Counted from the stretch's first letter, positions 1 to 12,312 are shown. The stretch is 46,943 bases of DNA from UBA7374 sp965660635 (GCA_965660635.1 CBFIAS010000011.1:1-46943); one strand, 5' to 3'. Numbers and translations: made by a program. Notes: a model not told the origin generated them from the letters alone.

Positions 1-8
1 AGTTCCAT

Positions 9-127
9 ATTCCTGCCTTCCTTCTTTCCTTATTCCACTCCAGTCATCCTGACTTAGCGGCACTTCGCGGGCAAAAAACAGAACGCTCCTGAGCATGCAT
101 CCGCCCGGATCCCGGAAATCGACGATG
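9..127 (-). repeat. 119-bp dispersed repeat, copy A
   Basis: This stretch is the reverse complement of 24455-24573. Aligned by eye the two are the same length with no gaps and differ at about 5 of 119 positions (about 96% identity). It has no convincing reading frame. It lies just beyond the groL terminator; copy B also lies in an intergenic gap. It contains TCATCGTCGATTTCCGGGAT-type sequence at one end and a GGAAGGCAGGAAT end at the other. The copy may continue beyond the window start, but homology with copy B appears to stop at base 9. Confidence 0.85.
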
Positions 128-131
128 GGCC

Positions 132-162
132 GAAAAAAAGCCTCCCGGAATGTCCGGGAGGC
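132..162 (-). terminator. Rho-independent terminator of the dnaK-groS-groL operon
   Basis: On the minus strand a perfect hairpin GCCTCCCGGA/TCCGGGAGGC with a 3-base loop (140-162) is followed directly by a run of seven T. It lies about 30 bases after the groL stop codon, as expected for the end of a heat-shock operon. Confidence 0.9.
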
Positions 163-193
163 TTGTAAAGCAGTTGATAGCTGTGCGGGGAGG

Positions 194-1840
<1,647 letters not shown>

Positions 1841-1894
1841 GATGATATGGTTTTATTAGAATTATAGTTGTGAAGTGTGTGGAATTCGGGGGCC

Positions 1895-2170
1895 TTAGGC
1901 GATCACGCCGAGCAGGCTGTCTTCCTCGACGAGGATGTACTCGACACCGTCGACCTTGACGGGGGTGCCGCCGTACTGGGGAAGGAGGACCTTGTCGCCC
2001 ACCTTGACGAAGAAGGGCACGTCGTCCTTCTTTCCGGTTCCGAGGGCGACGACTTCCGCCTCCTGGGACTTTTCCTTGGCGGTGTCAGGAATGATGATGC
2101 CGCCGCGGATTTGTTCATCTTCTTCAATGCGCTTGAGAAGCACGCGTTCTCCGAGTGGTTTGATTTTCAT
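1895..2170 (-). CDS. groS: Co-chaperonin GroES (Hsp10)
   Basis: A 91-residue co-chaperonin that caps the GroEL ring. It starts MKIKPLGERVLLKR, a standard GroES start, and carries the mobile-loop region GGIIIPDTAKEK (about residues 23-34), which contacts GroEL. Length is normal for the family. It sits between dnaK (about 50 bases upstream) and groL (54 bases downstream), all on the minus strand, so the three are probably cotranscribed. Confidence 0.98.
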   Translation of the reverse strand: MKIKPLGERVLLKRIEEDEQIRGGIIIPDTAKEKSQEAEVVALGTGKKDDVPFFVKVGDKVLLPQYGGTPVKVDGVEYILVEEDSLLGVIA

Positions 2171-2220
2171 ATGTGTTGTTTGTTTTGGTGAATAAGTTTG
2201 GTTGTTGGAAAAAGGATCGG

Positions 2221-4161
<1,941 letters not shown>

Positions 4162-4403
4162 GCCAAGATGTAAGCAAGCGCGGTGCCTCAGGCAGAATTA
4201 CTTCATTAGTCGTTGAAAATGAAGTAGATAATAATTTACAGGGCATTACTCGGGCATAAAGCAGCCCGACAAAAGGGACAGTCTGGCGCATCTAATGTCA
4301 CACTACGGCCGATGGGCTGTCTCATACTGTCACACCCGAGGAAAGCGTTTTTTTCGATTTTTGCTTGTTTTCATTTTCCAGAAAGGGGCTGTACTGCTGC
4401 TCC

Positions 4404-4691
4404 ATGTTTGAACCGAAGCCGCGCAAGAAGAAGGTGGACTACGAGGCGTTGCAATCGCCTATCATGAGGATCCCGAGGATGGATGTGGGGGCGGCGCGCA
4501 ACTTGATCGACCTGGGGATCCGCGATATTTTCGAATTGAAGGGGCGTGCACCGGAAGTGCTCTTCGAGGAGGCGAGGCGGGCGGGCGCGGTAATTCCTGA
4601 CGATCGGATTCGCTTTTTCCGCATGGCTGTCTACTATGCTGAAGCGGAAGCGCCGGATCCGCAGCAGTTACACCCGGATCAATGGCGATAA
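4404..4691 (+). CDS. Cdd1-like helix-hairpin-helix protein
   Basis: A 95-residue small basic protein. The central segment ARNLIDLGIRDIFELKGRAP followed by EVLFEEARR resembles the helix-hairpin-helix fold of the Cdd1 / 'pathogenicity locus' family (PF11731), which is related to DNA-binding helix-hairpin-helix proteins. Its molecular role is not established. I chose the ATG at 4404 (MFEPKPRKKK) because the longer frame needs a TTG start; a GGGG run lies about 15 bases upstream, so ribosome-binding spacing is not ideal. It is 24 bases upstream of the Lon N-domain gene, on the same strand. Confidence 0.7.
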   Translation: MFEPKPRKKKVDYEALQSPIMRIPRMDVGAARNLIDLGIRDIFELKGRAPEVLFEEARRAGAVIPDDRIRFFRMAVYYAEAEAPDPQQLHPDQWR

Positions 4692-4715
4692 TTCCAAAGA
4701 GGGAGGGACAAACAT

Positions 4716-5399
4716 ATGGAGAAACAGGAGATCGAGATACCAAAGGAAGTGCCGGTCATGACATTGGGCGGTTCGGTGCTCTTCCCGCAGGCCGTCATGC
4801 CGCTACATATATTCGAGCCGCGCTACCGGGAGATGCTGGACGAGGTGCTGGCCAGCGACCGGATCTTCGCGGTGGCCGCACTGGACGAGAGCAGCCCGGA
4901 AAACAGGGAAAAGGAATTGCCGCACGCCATCGCGGGAATCGGCGTGGTGCGGGCCTGCCGGACAAACCAGGACGGCACTTCAAACCTAGTCCTGCAAGGA
5001 ATCGCCCGGGTGCGGCTCGAAGCCATTACGAGGGAACAACCCTTCCGCAAGGCGCGGATCGTGCAGGTGCAGAGCGAGCCGGGCGGCCCGGCCGAGGCAA
5101 TCGGCGCAATCCGCGACTCGGTGCTCGACCTGGTGCAGGCAATGATTGAGCTGGGCGCGTCCATACCCAGCGAGGTGCCGCAGTTCCTGGGCAAGGTAGG
5201 TGATTCTGAAACCGTCCTGGACCTGGCAGTCTATTCGCTTTGCCCTCCCGGCCCGCTGAAACAGGAACTGCTCGAAACCACCGAGGTATTGCTCCGCTAC
5301 CAGCACTTCGAAGCCTTCATGTACTCGGAGATTGAGCGGCTCCGGCTGGAAAACAAGCTGAAGGGCGAACAGGGCGAGGACTCGATCGGGCTGAACTAG
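4716..5399 (+). CDS. Lon N-terminal (LON substrate-binding) domain protein
   Basis: A 227-residue protein made only of the N-terminal LON/PUA-like substrate-binding domain (PF02190). It lacks the AAA+ and serine-protease domains of Lon. The N-terminal sequence VMTLGGSVLFPQAVMPLHIF then EPRYREM is the domain signature, and the helical second half ends around residue 215. Such stand-alone proteins are common in bacteria; their role is not well defined, with substrate or adaptor functions proposed. The ATG at 4716 is preceded by GGGAGGGA, a good ribosome-binding site. Probably cotranscribed with the Cdd1-like gene. Confidence 0.88.
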   Translation: MEKQEIEIPKEVPVMTLGGSVLFPQAVMPLHIFEPRYREMLDEVLASDRIFAVAALDESSPENREKELPHAIAGIGVVRACRTNQDGTSNLVLQGIARVRLEAITREQPFRKARIVQVQSEPGGPAEAIGAIRDSVLDLVQAMIELGASIPSEVPQFLGKVGDSETVLDLAVYSLCPPGPLKQELLETTEVLLRYQHFEAFMYSEIERLRLENKLKGEQGEDSIGLN

Positions 5400-5432
5400 C
5401 TTATACCGATTGACAGAACCACCTACATGGTC

Positions 5433-5444
5433 TTGTTTAAACAA
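5433..5444. promoter_or_regulatory. Perfect palindrome at the toxin-antitoxin start, possible operator
   Basis: TTGTTTAAACAA is a perfect 12-base palindrome ending two bases before the antitoxin ATG at 5447. A TTGACA hexamer, a possible -35 box, lies at 5410-5415. Phd/YefM antitoxins normally repress their own operon by binding palindromes near the start, so this is a reasonable candidate operator. No binding data can be read from sequence. Confidence 0.4.
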
Positions 5445-5446
5445 AC

Positions 5447-5713
5447 ATGACCACAATAAATATAAACGAGGCGAAAACGCACCTATCGCGTTATGCAAAG
5501 CTCGTAAAGGCGGGCGAGACGATCATCCTCTGCGACCGGAACAAGCCCTTTGCGGAGATTCGGCCCCTGCCACCCCAAAACGTTTCTAAAAAACGCAAAC
5601 TTGGTCAACTTGAGGGAAAGGTCCGCTGGAACGATTCCTTCTGGGAGGCGGACGCGGCCATTGAGGCGGACTTCCTCAACAGCCGGCTGTTCCCGGAGCC
5701 TCCTGCCAAATGA
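5447..5713 (+). CDS. Phd/YefM-family antitoxin
   Basis: An 88-residue antitoxin. The N-terminal half, starting MTTININEAKTHLSRYAKLV, has the Phd/YefM DNA-binding fold, and AGETIILCDRNKPFAEIRPL is the conserved second half of that domain. The C-terminal tail (KLGQLEGKVRWNDSFWEADA) is the usual toxin-neutralising segment. Its stop overlaps the start of the PIN toxin gene by four bases (ATGA, 5710-5713), so the pair is translationally coupled. It probably represses its own promoter through the palindrome just upstream. Confidence 0.9.
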   Translation: MTTININEAKTHLSRYAKLVKAGETIILCDRNKPFAEIRPLPPQNVSKKRKLGQLEGKVRWNDSFWEADAAIEADFLNSRLFPEPPAK

Positions 5714-6096
5714 AGCTTCTCCTGGATACCTGCACCTTTCTCTGGCTCGCCGCTCTGGAAAGCAAGCTCAGTGCGAAAGCCCGGGAGGCGCTGGAAGACG
5801 GCCGCAACACACTTGTCCTCAGCCAGGTCTCTTCCTGGGAACTGCAGATAAAACACCAAAACGGCCAGCTCGGGCTCGCCGACACCCCGGCAAACTTTGT
5901 CGCCGAGGGCCTGCGGCTCCATGACATCCAGTATGCCCCGTTGAGTGATGCCGCCATCTGGCACCTGCAAAAGCTGCCGTCGCACCATAAGGATCCCTTC
6001 GACCGCATGCTCATCGCAACCGCGCTTACCGGAAGCATGCAGATAGTCACTCCCGACCAGCAGATCCACCGCTATCCCCTGCCCGTCATCTGGTAA
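5710..6096 (+). CDS. PIN-domain toxin (VapC type), partner of the Phd antitoxin
   Basis: A 128-residue PIN-domain ribonuclease. The acidic residues expected for metal binding are visible: D6 in LLLDTCTF, E44 in SSWELQIK, D95 and D98 in HKDPFDRML, and D115 in TPDQ. VapC toxins cleave RNA, often tRNA or rRNA, when the antitoxin is lost. The target of this one cannot be predicted. Length is normal and all catalytic positions are present, so the module looks functional. Confidence 0.92.
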   Translation: MKLLLDTCTFLWLAALESKLSAKAREALEDGRNTLVLSQVSSWELQIKHQNGQLGLADTPANFVAEGLRLHDIQYAPLSDAAIWHLQKLPSHHKDPFDRMLIATALTGSMQIVTPDQQIHRYPLPVIW

Positions 6097-6116
6097 ACAA
6101 GTATCCGGCGGCGCGA

Positions 6117-6853
6117 GTGCTCCAAACGAAAAAACGGCTGAACAAGTTTCACCTCTTCCGGCATCAGTGGCCTTTCCATCAATTCCGTGCGGAGCCCCGG
6201 GAATCTTGTCTTTGGATTCTATTTCGCCATTTTGAGACTCATTATGGAGTAAATTGTTTTCTAGATGCTCCTGCCGATCATTTCTTCTTGCTGGGCCCGA
6301 GAGGAACCGGGAAAACCCTGTGGACACAGCAAATGTTTCCCGATGCGCTCCGAATCGACCTGCTTGATCCGGCAAGCCATCGCGAATACGCGGCACGCCC
6401 CGAAAAACTGGCCGAAATCGTCAAGGCAAATCCCGGAAAGCAGCAGGTTGTTTTGGACGAGGTCCAAAAAGTGCCAGAATTGCTGGAGGTCGTGCATTCC
6501 CTGATCGAGGCCAAGTCCGGGCAGCACTTTATCCTCACCGGATCGAGCGCGCGGAAACTCCGGCGTACCGGCGTGAATCTACTGGGAGGCCGTGCTTTGC
6601 ACCTGAGCCTGCATCCCTACATGGGAGCCGAACTGGGAGAACGGTTCGAGCTGTCCACCGCACTGCGCCAGGGGATGCTTTCCATTGTCCGGGGCGCCAG
6701 GGATCCAGCGGACACTTGCCGCCTACAACGGCCTCTACCTGCGTGAAGAAGTTCAAATGGACGGGCTTGTGCGTAACATCGGCGCATTCGCGCGATTCCT
6801 GGAAGCCATCAGCGTCTCGCATGCAGGCATCCTCAACTGGAGCAATATGCGGG
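6117..6853 (+). pseudogene. Frameshifted and truncated AAA/DUF4143 ATPase
   Basis: The remains of a DUF4143-type ATPase. The first frame has the Walker A FFLLGPRGTGKTLW, the Walker B region QQVVLDEVQKVPELLEVV, the sensor-like HFILTGSSARKLRR, and LHPYMGAELGERF at the DUF4143 junction. At about 6708 the frame shifts: GMLSIVRGARDP is in one frame and TLAAYNGLYLREEVQMDGLV is in the next, a net loss of two bases or gain of one. Homology ends at AGILNWSNMRA, next to the stop codon of the convergent glycosyltransferase, so the rest of the C-terminal domain is missing. No good start codon is visible either. Intact relatives occur as mobile accessory genes. Confidence 0.8.
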
Positions 6854-7792
6854 CTAGCTTTCCTCCTGTCGATGCACCTGCCGCACGATGTAGGCGGGGC
6901 GGCTCTTGACCTCGTCGTAGATGCGGGCGACATACTCGCCGACGAGTGAAATACCGACGAGGATGGCTCCTCCCAGCAGGCTGATCAGGATGACCAGAGT
7001 GGTGAATCCTGTGAAAGCGACCTCGTAGCCGAGCAGGCGCTTGAGGGTGAAGAACACCGCGATGAGGAAGGCGGCGGCAGCGGTGCAAAGGCCGAGCGCC
7101 CCGAGCAGCCGGATCGGCTTGTAGGAAAAGCTGAGAACCCCGTCGAGAGCATACTGGAACAAGTGCCGGAAGGTCTGCTTCGGCTCGCCCCGGCTGCGAT
7201 CCCTGCGGGAGTAATCGACGAAGGCCCGGCGGAAGCCCACCCAGGTGTAGAGTCCCGGCAGGAACCGGTTGCGCTCCGGCAGTTGCTTGAGGTGATCGAC
7301 AGCAGCCCGGTCGAGCAGGCAGAACACACCCACATTCGGGGGAATCGGAAAATCAATGACGTACCGGAAACACTTGTGGAAGAGTTCGAAGCCCACCCGG
7401 CGCAGGCCCGTTTCGGCCCGCGAGACGCGGCGGGCAAAGACTACCTCGCCACCCGCCCGCCAGGCCGGAACCAGTTCCGCGATGACCTCCGGCGGATCCT
7501 GCATGTCCGCATCCATCACGATGACGGCTTCACCCGCAGCGTGGTCGATGGCCGCAGTGACCGCCGCCTGGTGGCCAAAGTTGCGCGACAGGTCCACCAA
7601 AACGATTTGCGGAAGACGTGCCTGCGCCTCCAGAAGGATTTCCCGGCTGCCGTCTGAAGAGCCGTCGTTGACCAGCACCAATTCCCAGGACTCACCCAGT
7701 CCACCCATCACTCCGGCAACTGCGTCAATGAATTCGCCGATGCCCTCGGCCTCGTTGTAAACCGGAGCGACGACACTGAATTTCGGATTCAT
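6854..7792 (-). CDS. GT2 polyprenyl-phosphate glycosyltransferase (GtrB/ArnC/DPM1-like)
   Basis: A 312-residue family 2 glycosyltransferase that would move a sugar from a nucleotide donor to polyprenyl phosphate at the inner membrane. It begins with the GT2 fold (FSVVAPVYNEAEGIGEFIDA), has NDGSSDGS and the metal-binding DADMQDPPE (about residues 95-103), and ends with two hydrophobic membrane segments (about 230-290) as in GtrB and ArnC. It is nine bases downstream of the GT39-like gene. Together they form a classic pair: this enzyme makes the lipid-linked sugar and the GT39-like enzyme transfers it. The identity of the sugar is not visible. Confidence 0.92.
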   Translation of the reverse strand: MNPKFSVVAPVYNEAEGIGEFIDAVAGVMGGLGESWELVLVNDGSSDGSREILLEAQARLPQIVLVDLSRNFGHQAAVTAAIDHAAGEAVIVMDADMQDPPEVIAELVPAWRAGGEVVFARRVSRAETGLRRVGFELFHKCFRYVIDFPIPPNVGVFCLLDRAAVDHLKQLPERNRFLPGLYTWVGFRRAFVDYSRRDRSRGEPKQTFRHLFQYALDGVLSFSYKPIRLLGALGLCTAAAAFLIAVFFTLKRLLGYEVAFTGFTTLVILISLLGGAILVGISLVGEYVARIYDEVKSRPAYIVRQVHRQEES

Positions 7793-7801
7793 GCAAACGA
7801 T

Positions 7802-9304
7802 CTAGGGCTGCCCCGGGATAAAGGCCAGCCCATAGCGGCCTTCCTTTCCATCTCCGCGGCGTGGCCAGGGAATGACCAGATCCGGCTGCTCCTCAATACC
7901 GGAAAAACGGGCCCGCAAGTCCGGGAATGCGCTATCCAGTGAAATCGTTACTTTATCCCTCGCATCGCGCGCCTTCAGCCAAAGCACAGCCCCGCCGGAA
8001 GCGCGCACTACGTCCTCGTCCAGATAGGCCGAGCGGTCCAGGGATCCCCGGATCATGACCGACGCTCCGTCCTCGCCGTAGTGGTTGACTATCCCCCCCA
8101 GCCATTCATCCGCTACCAGGTATTTCAAATTGCAGGTGTGGGCCGACTCCCAGGCCGACTCCACCGCACCGGCAATCGCAGGGCCGGGATAATTCACCCG
8201 GTGCGGCTTCTCCCGGATGCGGGGCCCGAAGCCATAGACGATAGCGTAGGCCGCTACGGAGACCAGACCCATAAACACAACCACGCTGTAGGTGTACCGC
8301 CGGAACCGCCGCAAAGAAAAGCGCGGAACCATCCAGATGCCCACCGCCAACGGCAGCGGCACCGCCCACATTGTCACCGGAGCGATCCCGGTAAGCAGCG
8401 AGAGCACAGCCATGAAAGCATAGACTGAGATGAACAAGGCGTATGAACCGCGGGGCGCACTGCCGCGAACGCCGTCCTGTTTCCTTCGCGCAAACCAGGC
8501 CAGGGCGATCAATGGCAGGAGGATCGCGGCATTGGACAACAAGTACTCGAGGGGATTCCACAAGTGATTCAACCAGAGGGAAGCCTCCGTGCCGGTTCGC
8601 CGCAGACCGTAAGCCAGCGTGACCCAATTGTTGTTCGCCATCCAGGCAAGGTGCGGCGAGAAGAAGAGCACCGAGACCAGCCCGGCCAGCCAGAGGCCCG
8701 GCTTGCGGAAGACCCCGTAGAATTGCCCGCGACGCCACCAGTAGGCGAAGAGCGGGATCAGGAGGAAGACCGCAATGTACTTGGTCAACGCGCCCAAGCC
8801 CACGCAGGCGCCCAAGCCAACCCAGGAGAGCATCCTATCCTCTTTCAGGGCCCGGATACCGAAATACCAGCCCCAGGCCCAGAAAGGCAGTTGGAGGATG
8901 TTCACATTGAACTCAACACTGCTGAAGGTGTAAAAATAGACGCACTCAAGCAGCAGCACGGCCAGCACCGCCTGCAACCCGGCCAGCTTGAGCAGCAGCC
9001 CCAGACGGTAAATCCCCCACCCCGCCGAAACAACACAAAGCTGGCTCAGGAAATACACCCCCGCATCCCCCATCCGCTCGGCAAAAAGCTCCGCCATCCA
9101 GCCGCTCAGCGGCGGATGCTTGTCGTAGCCCCACTCCCACTCCGAGCCCCACATGACCGCCTCGATGCAGTCCAGCGGCAGACAGGTGTTGCAGGCCAGC
9201 GGCAGCAAGGTCCAGACCACCAGATGCCAGCCCGACCAGAGCCAGAGCAGCCGCACCCCACCGTCCGGCTTTGTGCCCGTATCGTCGAGACCGTTGGTTT
9301 TCAT
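7802..9304 (-). CDS. GT39-like integral membrane glycosyltransferase (ArnT/PMT family)
   Basis: A 500-residue polytopic protein with roughly ten hydrophobic segments. The first extracytoplasmic loop has DCIEAVMWGSEWEW then GYDKHPPLSGW, matching the acidic loop and HPPL motif of ArnT/PMT-type enzymes, which use polyprenyl-phosphate sugars as donors. A soluble C-terminal domain follows from about residue 380. It lies directly upstream of the GtrB/ArnC-like gene, its likely donor-making partner, and downstream of a GT4 gene. The likely role is modification of LPS or another surface glycan on the periplasmic side. Confidence 0.85.
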   Translation of the reverse strand: MKTNGLDDTGTKPDGGVRLLWLWSGWHLVVWTLLPLACNTCLPLDCIEAVMWGSEWEWGYDKHPPLSGWMAELFAERMGDAGVYFLSQLCVVSAGWGIYRLGLLLKLAGLQAVLAVLLLECVYFYTFSSVEFNVNILQLPFWAWGWYFGIRALKEDRMLSWVGLGACVGLGALTKYIAVFLLIPLFAYWWRRGQFYGVFRKPGLWLAGLVSVLFFSPHLAWMANNNWVTLAYGLRRTGTEASLWLNHLWNPLEYLLSNAAILLPLIALAWFARRKQDGVRGSAPRGSYALFISVYAFMAVLSLLTGIAPVTMWAVPLPLAVGIWMVPRFSLRRFRRYTYSVVVFMGLVSVAAYAIVYGFGPRIREKPHRVNYPGPAIAGAVESAWESAHTCNLKYLVADEWLGGIVNHYGEDGASVMIRGSLDRSAYLDEDVVRASGGAVLWLKARDARDKVTISLDSAFPDLRARFSGIEEQPDLVIPWPRRGDGKEGRYGLAFIPGQP

Positions 9305-9358
9305 CTAAGGCTTGCGTAGTTTTGATCGGGGCTGGCGGTGGATCCGCCATCACTGGAT

Positions 9359-10414
9359 TTAAAGGAGCACGCGTTTATAAACCTCATTGAGCCGCTCGCA
9401 ACAATAACCGATTTCCAGACGCTCGCTGGCAAGATCAAACACCGGAGCCAAAGCTGGAGCCAAAGCATCCATGTTCCGCAGTGCCCATTCAATGCGCGAG
9501 CGCAGTCCTTCCATATCCCCGATCTCAACCAAACAGGCCTCCGGCAGGATTTCTTCCGCACCCGCCACCTTGCTGGCAATGACCAGCTTTCTCCGGTGCA
9601 ACATTTCCACAAGAGTGAAAGGAAAACCCTCATGCCTTGAAGGAAGCAGGAACAAGTCCGACTGAGAAACGATCGCCTCGGCGTCCGCCCGAAAGCCCGG
9701 TAGCCAGACTCGCCCACCCAGCCCCAGTCGCTCGACCTGTGCCTCGATTTCCGTTCGCAATTTGCCATCGCCCACCAGCCACAGATCCACCTCACGGAGA
9801 GGTGCAATCGCCTCCAGCAACAAGTCGAAACCCTTCGCCTCAACAAAACGCCCGTAGGCCGCGATGGTCATGGCTCCCTCTCGCTTTTTCGGCAGATCCA
9901 CCGGCAGGTCCCCAGCAACCGGCCGCGGAATCGCGTTCCAAATCACTTCATGCGGCAATCCGCCAAGGCTTTGCCCGGCCATCCGGCTGACCGCAACCAC
10001 CGCGTCATGCCCGCGAAATGCAGATACTGATCTTTTTGTGTTCTGGATTGTCGCCACCGTCTTCAACCCGGGCAACAACAACCGCAGCGTCTTGCCAATA
10101 GCAGCCGCTTTGTTGGCATGCAGGTGCAGCAAGCCAGGCTCTAGCCGCTTCAACGCCCTGCACAGCCTCCAAATCAATAAGAGGCTCCTGCGCGAAGCGC
10201 TGAAATCAAAAGGCACTCCGGCCACGCCATCCGGCAACCGGGCACAGACATCCCCACTGGCCATGAGCACGACGTCCATCCCCCGACGGGACTGCTCTGC
10301 CGCAACCTCCACCGCAGCACGCTCCAAACCGCCCCAACCGGATGCCGTGGCGACCAGGTGAACAATCTTTGTACGGGCAGTATTCATTTCACTAGGCGCA
10401 ACTGTGTGCATCAC
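9359..10414 (-). CDS. GT4 family glycosyltransferase
   Basis: A 351-residue GT-B fold glycosyltransferase. It has an N-terminal Rossmann-like domain (TKIVHLVATASGWGGLERAA), a middle segment IAAYGRFVEAKGFDLLLEAI typical of the second domain, and the GT4 donor-site motif SRHEGFPFTLVEMLHRRKLV with its glutamates. Its start overlaps the end of the upstream GT2 gene by four bases. Part of the minus-strand envelope glycan operon. Acceptor and donor are unknown. Confidence 0.9.
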   Translation of the reverse strand: MMHTVAPSEMNTARTKIVHLVATASGWGGLERAAVEVAAEQSRRGMDVVLMASGDVCARLPDGVAGVPFDFSASRRSLLLIWRLCRALKRLEPGLLHLHANKAAAIGKTLRLLLPGLKTVATIQNTKRSVSAFRGHDAVVAVSRMAGQSLGGLPHEVIWNAIPRPVAGDLPVDLPKKREGAMTIAAYGRFVEAKGFDLLLEAIAPLREVDLWLVGDGKLRTEIEAQVERLGLGGRVWLPGFRADAEAIVSQSDLFLLPSRHEGFPFTLVEMLHRRKLVIASKVAGAEEILPEACLVEIGDMEGLRSRIEWALRNMDALAPALAPVFDLASERLEIGYCCERLNEVYKRVLL

Positions 10415-11196
10415 TTCTTGCCCGCGTCCAATCCAGAGCGGATCTCATACATTTTCACATCGGTCAACCAGCGCCCCAGCGCCAGCACCATGGCGCAGGC
10501 GAAGCCGTACACGCCACGCCGCCAAAGAGCACGCTTGATGTAGTTGCGGAAGAAATACCAAGGCAGGAAAAAACAAACACGGAGCGCCAGGAAAACACCG
10601 CCCTTCATTTTCTTTTCCGTAGCCCGCACCGTGCTTACCCGGTTCATCTTTCCCATCATGTCGCCGATGTGCCGAAACGAGTAGTGCAGCAGCGCCCCTT
10701 CCAGCCGGCCCGCTTCATCCGCATGCGCCAATTGAAATTGATCCCATGCCGCGTGATCCGGGATGCGGTGCCGTCTGCGGTCGTAGAGCTTCACCCGCCG
10801 GGCGATGCAGCAGTTCGTCCAGGTCTTTCCCAGGGGCGGCTCCGTGACGATACGGAACCGGTAGGCCAACCTGTCCGGTTCACCTGAGCAGAAAAGACCG
10901 CGGATCTCCTCGGCCAGTTGCTCCGAGACGATCTCGTCCGCGTCAATATCCAGAAGCCAGTCGTTCCGGCAGGCCGCCTCGCCGACCCGCTTCTGCCGCC
11001 CGTTGCCCAGCCAAGGCTGGTCAATCACCCGGGCACCCGCTTCTTCTGCGATCCGCACAGTCTCGTCCGTCGAGCCGGAATCCACCACCACCACTTCCTC
11101 GCAAACCCGCAGGGCCGCTCGAATCGTTCCGCCAATGCGATCCGCCTCGTTCTTTGTGCGGATGTAGCAGGATACCGGGACGTTGGACTCGGGCAT
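10411..11196 (-). CDS. GT2 glycosyltransferase, WaaE/KdtX-like
   Basis: A 261-residue cytosolic GT2 enzyme. It starts VSCYIRTKNEADRIGGTIRA, has VVDSGSTDETVRIAEEAGA and a WLLDIDADEIV metal-binding motif. This short-form architecture resembles WaaE/KdtX enzymes that add sugars to the LPS inner core. It is translationally coupled to the following GT4 gene by a four-base overlap. The divergent GT8-like gene starts about 80 bases upstream on the other strand, so promoters for both are probably in 11197-11277. Confidence 0.88.
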   Translation of the reverse strand: MPESNVPVSCYIRTKNEADRIGGTIRAALRVCEEVVVVDSGSTDETVRIAEEAGARVIDQPWLGNGRQKRVGEAACRNDWLLDIDADEIVSEQLAEEIRGLFCSGEPDRLAYRFRIVTEPPLGKTWTNCCIARRVKLYDRRRHRIPDHAAWDQFQLAHADEAGRLEGALLHYSFRHIGDMMGKMNRVSTVRATEKKMKGGVFLALRVCFFLPWYFFRNYIKRALWRRGVYGFACAMVLALGRWLTDVKMYEIRSGLDAGKK

Positions 11197-11277
11197 GTCA
11201 GTTATCAGATGAAAAAAACCGATGGATCATTGCTTGTTTTCCAGCGGTTAACACTTCATGGATATGTATGTTCCACC

Positions 11278-12312
11278 ATGCATGACAAGTCCTTAACTTT
11301 TGTCACAGCGGCTGACGAAGGCTTTCACCACGGGCTAGAGCCCCTGTTTAAATCCTTCCTCCTGGCCAACCGCCAATTCGCGCCGCTCCGACTCCTCCTC
11401 ATGGACTGCGGCCTGCCAGACGGCTACCCCGGCCAACTAAAGCAAACCCTGACGGACTTCGGGAACCGGCGCGGCATCTCCCTGGCATTTCAATCAATCC
11501 GGGCCGACCTGCAGCGCTGGCATGTCTTTCCGCCCCACTGGGATAGTTATGCTGCCTACGCCTTCCTCGAAGCGCCCCCTCTCGCTGACACCCGCTATCT
11601 GGTTTTCGCCGACGCGGACATGCTGCACTTCACCAACCTGGAGACAGCCATCCAGTCGCTCGGTGCCTCCGGGCATTCCCTTGCCGCGGTGCAGGATGGC
11701 CCGGCTACGCTCGCGTCCGACTACTATGTCGGGCTGCTCAACCCGGAAGCCCGGCCTGAAGCACCCTACCTTAATAGCGGCTACCTGATCTTTGACCTTA
11801 AGCGATTCGACTATCCCGACTTTCTCCGCTTCACCGACCAGTTGGATCCCGCGACTACCCACCAGCGCCATCCCGGAAAAAAGAAATTCAAGCACGACCA
11901 GACCCTGCTCAACAGCTACCTCGCCGGGAAATTCCTTCTGCTCAAACCACGCTACAACTACCTGGCCAAACACAACCGGCAACTGGCCGGACTCAGGCAA
12001 CCCGCCAACATCCACTTCGTCAGTAATCCCAAGCCATGGGAGACACCCACCCATGACAGCCTGCTGCGTGCCGTCTCCTTCCAAAGTGCCATCGCAGCGC
12101 AGGAAGACCCGGAGCAGGAAAGAATCCAGCCCGTCATCGGGCACTGGACGCAACAGCTCACACGGCTAAAGCCCGGCCTTCACCGCCCACTGCAGACCAC
12201 ACTTTGGAAGCTCCTCGGCAAACAAAAAAAAGTACAGCGGCTGGACGATGCTAAGTTGGACGCCAACGACATCGATCAACTCGTTCGCCAAGTCTACAGC
12301 TGGTCCACTTGA
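11278..12312 (+). CDS. GT8-like glycosyltransferase
   Basis: A 344-residue putative glycosyltransferase of GT8 type. It starts MHDKSLTFVTAADEGFHHGL, has a DxD-like motif (YLVFADADMLHF, about residues 105-116), the YLNSGYLIFDLKRF motif, KHDQTLLNSYLAGK, and IHFVSNPKPWE near the C-terminus. These are the hallmarks of GT8 enzymes (LgtC, WaaJ). I chose the ATG at 11278 because the region upstream lacks GT8 features and overlaps the divergent gene. It is the only plus-strand gene in the LPS locus and converges on the GT4 gene at 12329 with a 16-base gap. Confidence 0.85.
   Translation: MHDKSLTFVTAADEGFHHGLEPLFKSFLLANRQFAPLRLLLMDCGLPDGYPGQLKQTLTDFGNRRGISLAFQSIRADLQRWHVFPPHWDSYAAYAFLEAPPLADTRYLVFADADMLHFTNLETAIQSLGASGHSLAAVQDGPATLASDYYVGLLNPEARPEAPYLNSGYLIFDLKRFDYPDFLRFTDQLDPATTHQRHPGKKKFKHDQTLLNSYLAGKFLLLKPRYNYLAKHNRQLAGLRQPANIHFVSNPKPWETPTHDSLLRAVSFQSAIAAQEDPEQERIQPVIGHWTQQLTRLKPGLHRPLQTTLWKLLGKQKKVQRLDDAKLDANDIDQLVRQVYSWST

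Noticed and set aside
4162..4403. CIRCE or sigma-32 site upstream of dnaK
   Set aside because: No TTAGCACTC-N9-GAGTGCTAA match and no clear sigma-32 consensus. A CGGGC...GCCCG hairpin at about 4252-4270 is too short to call a regulatory element.
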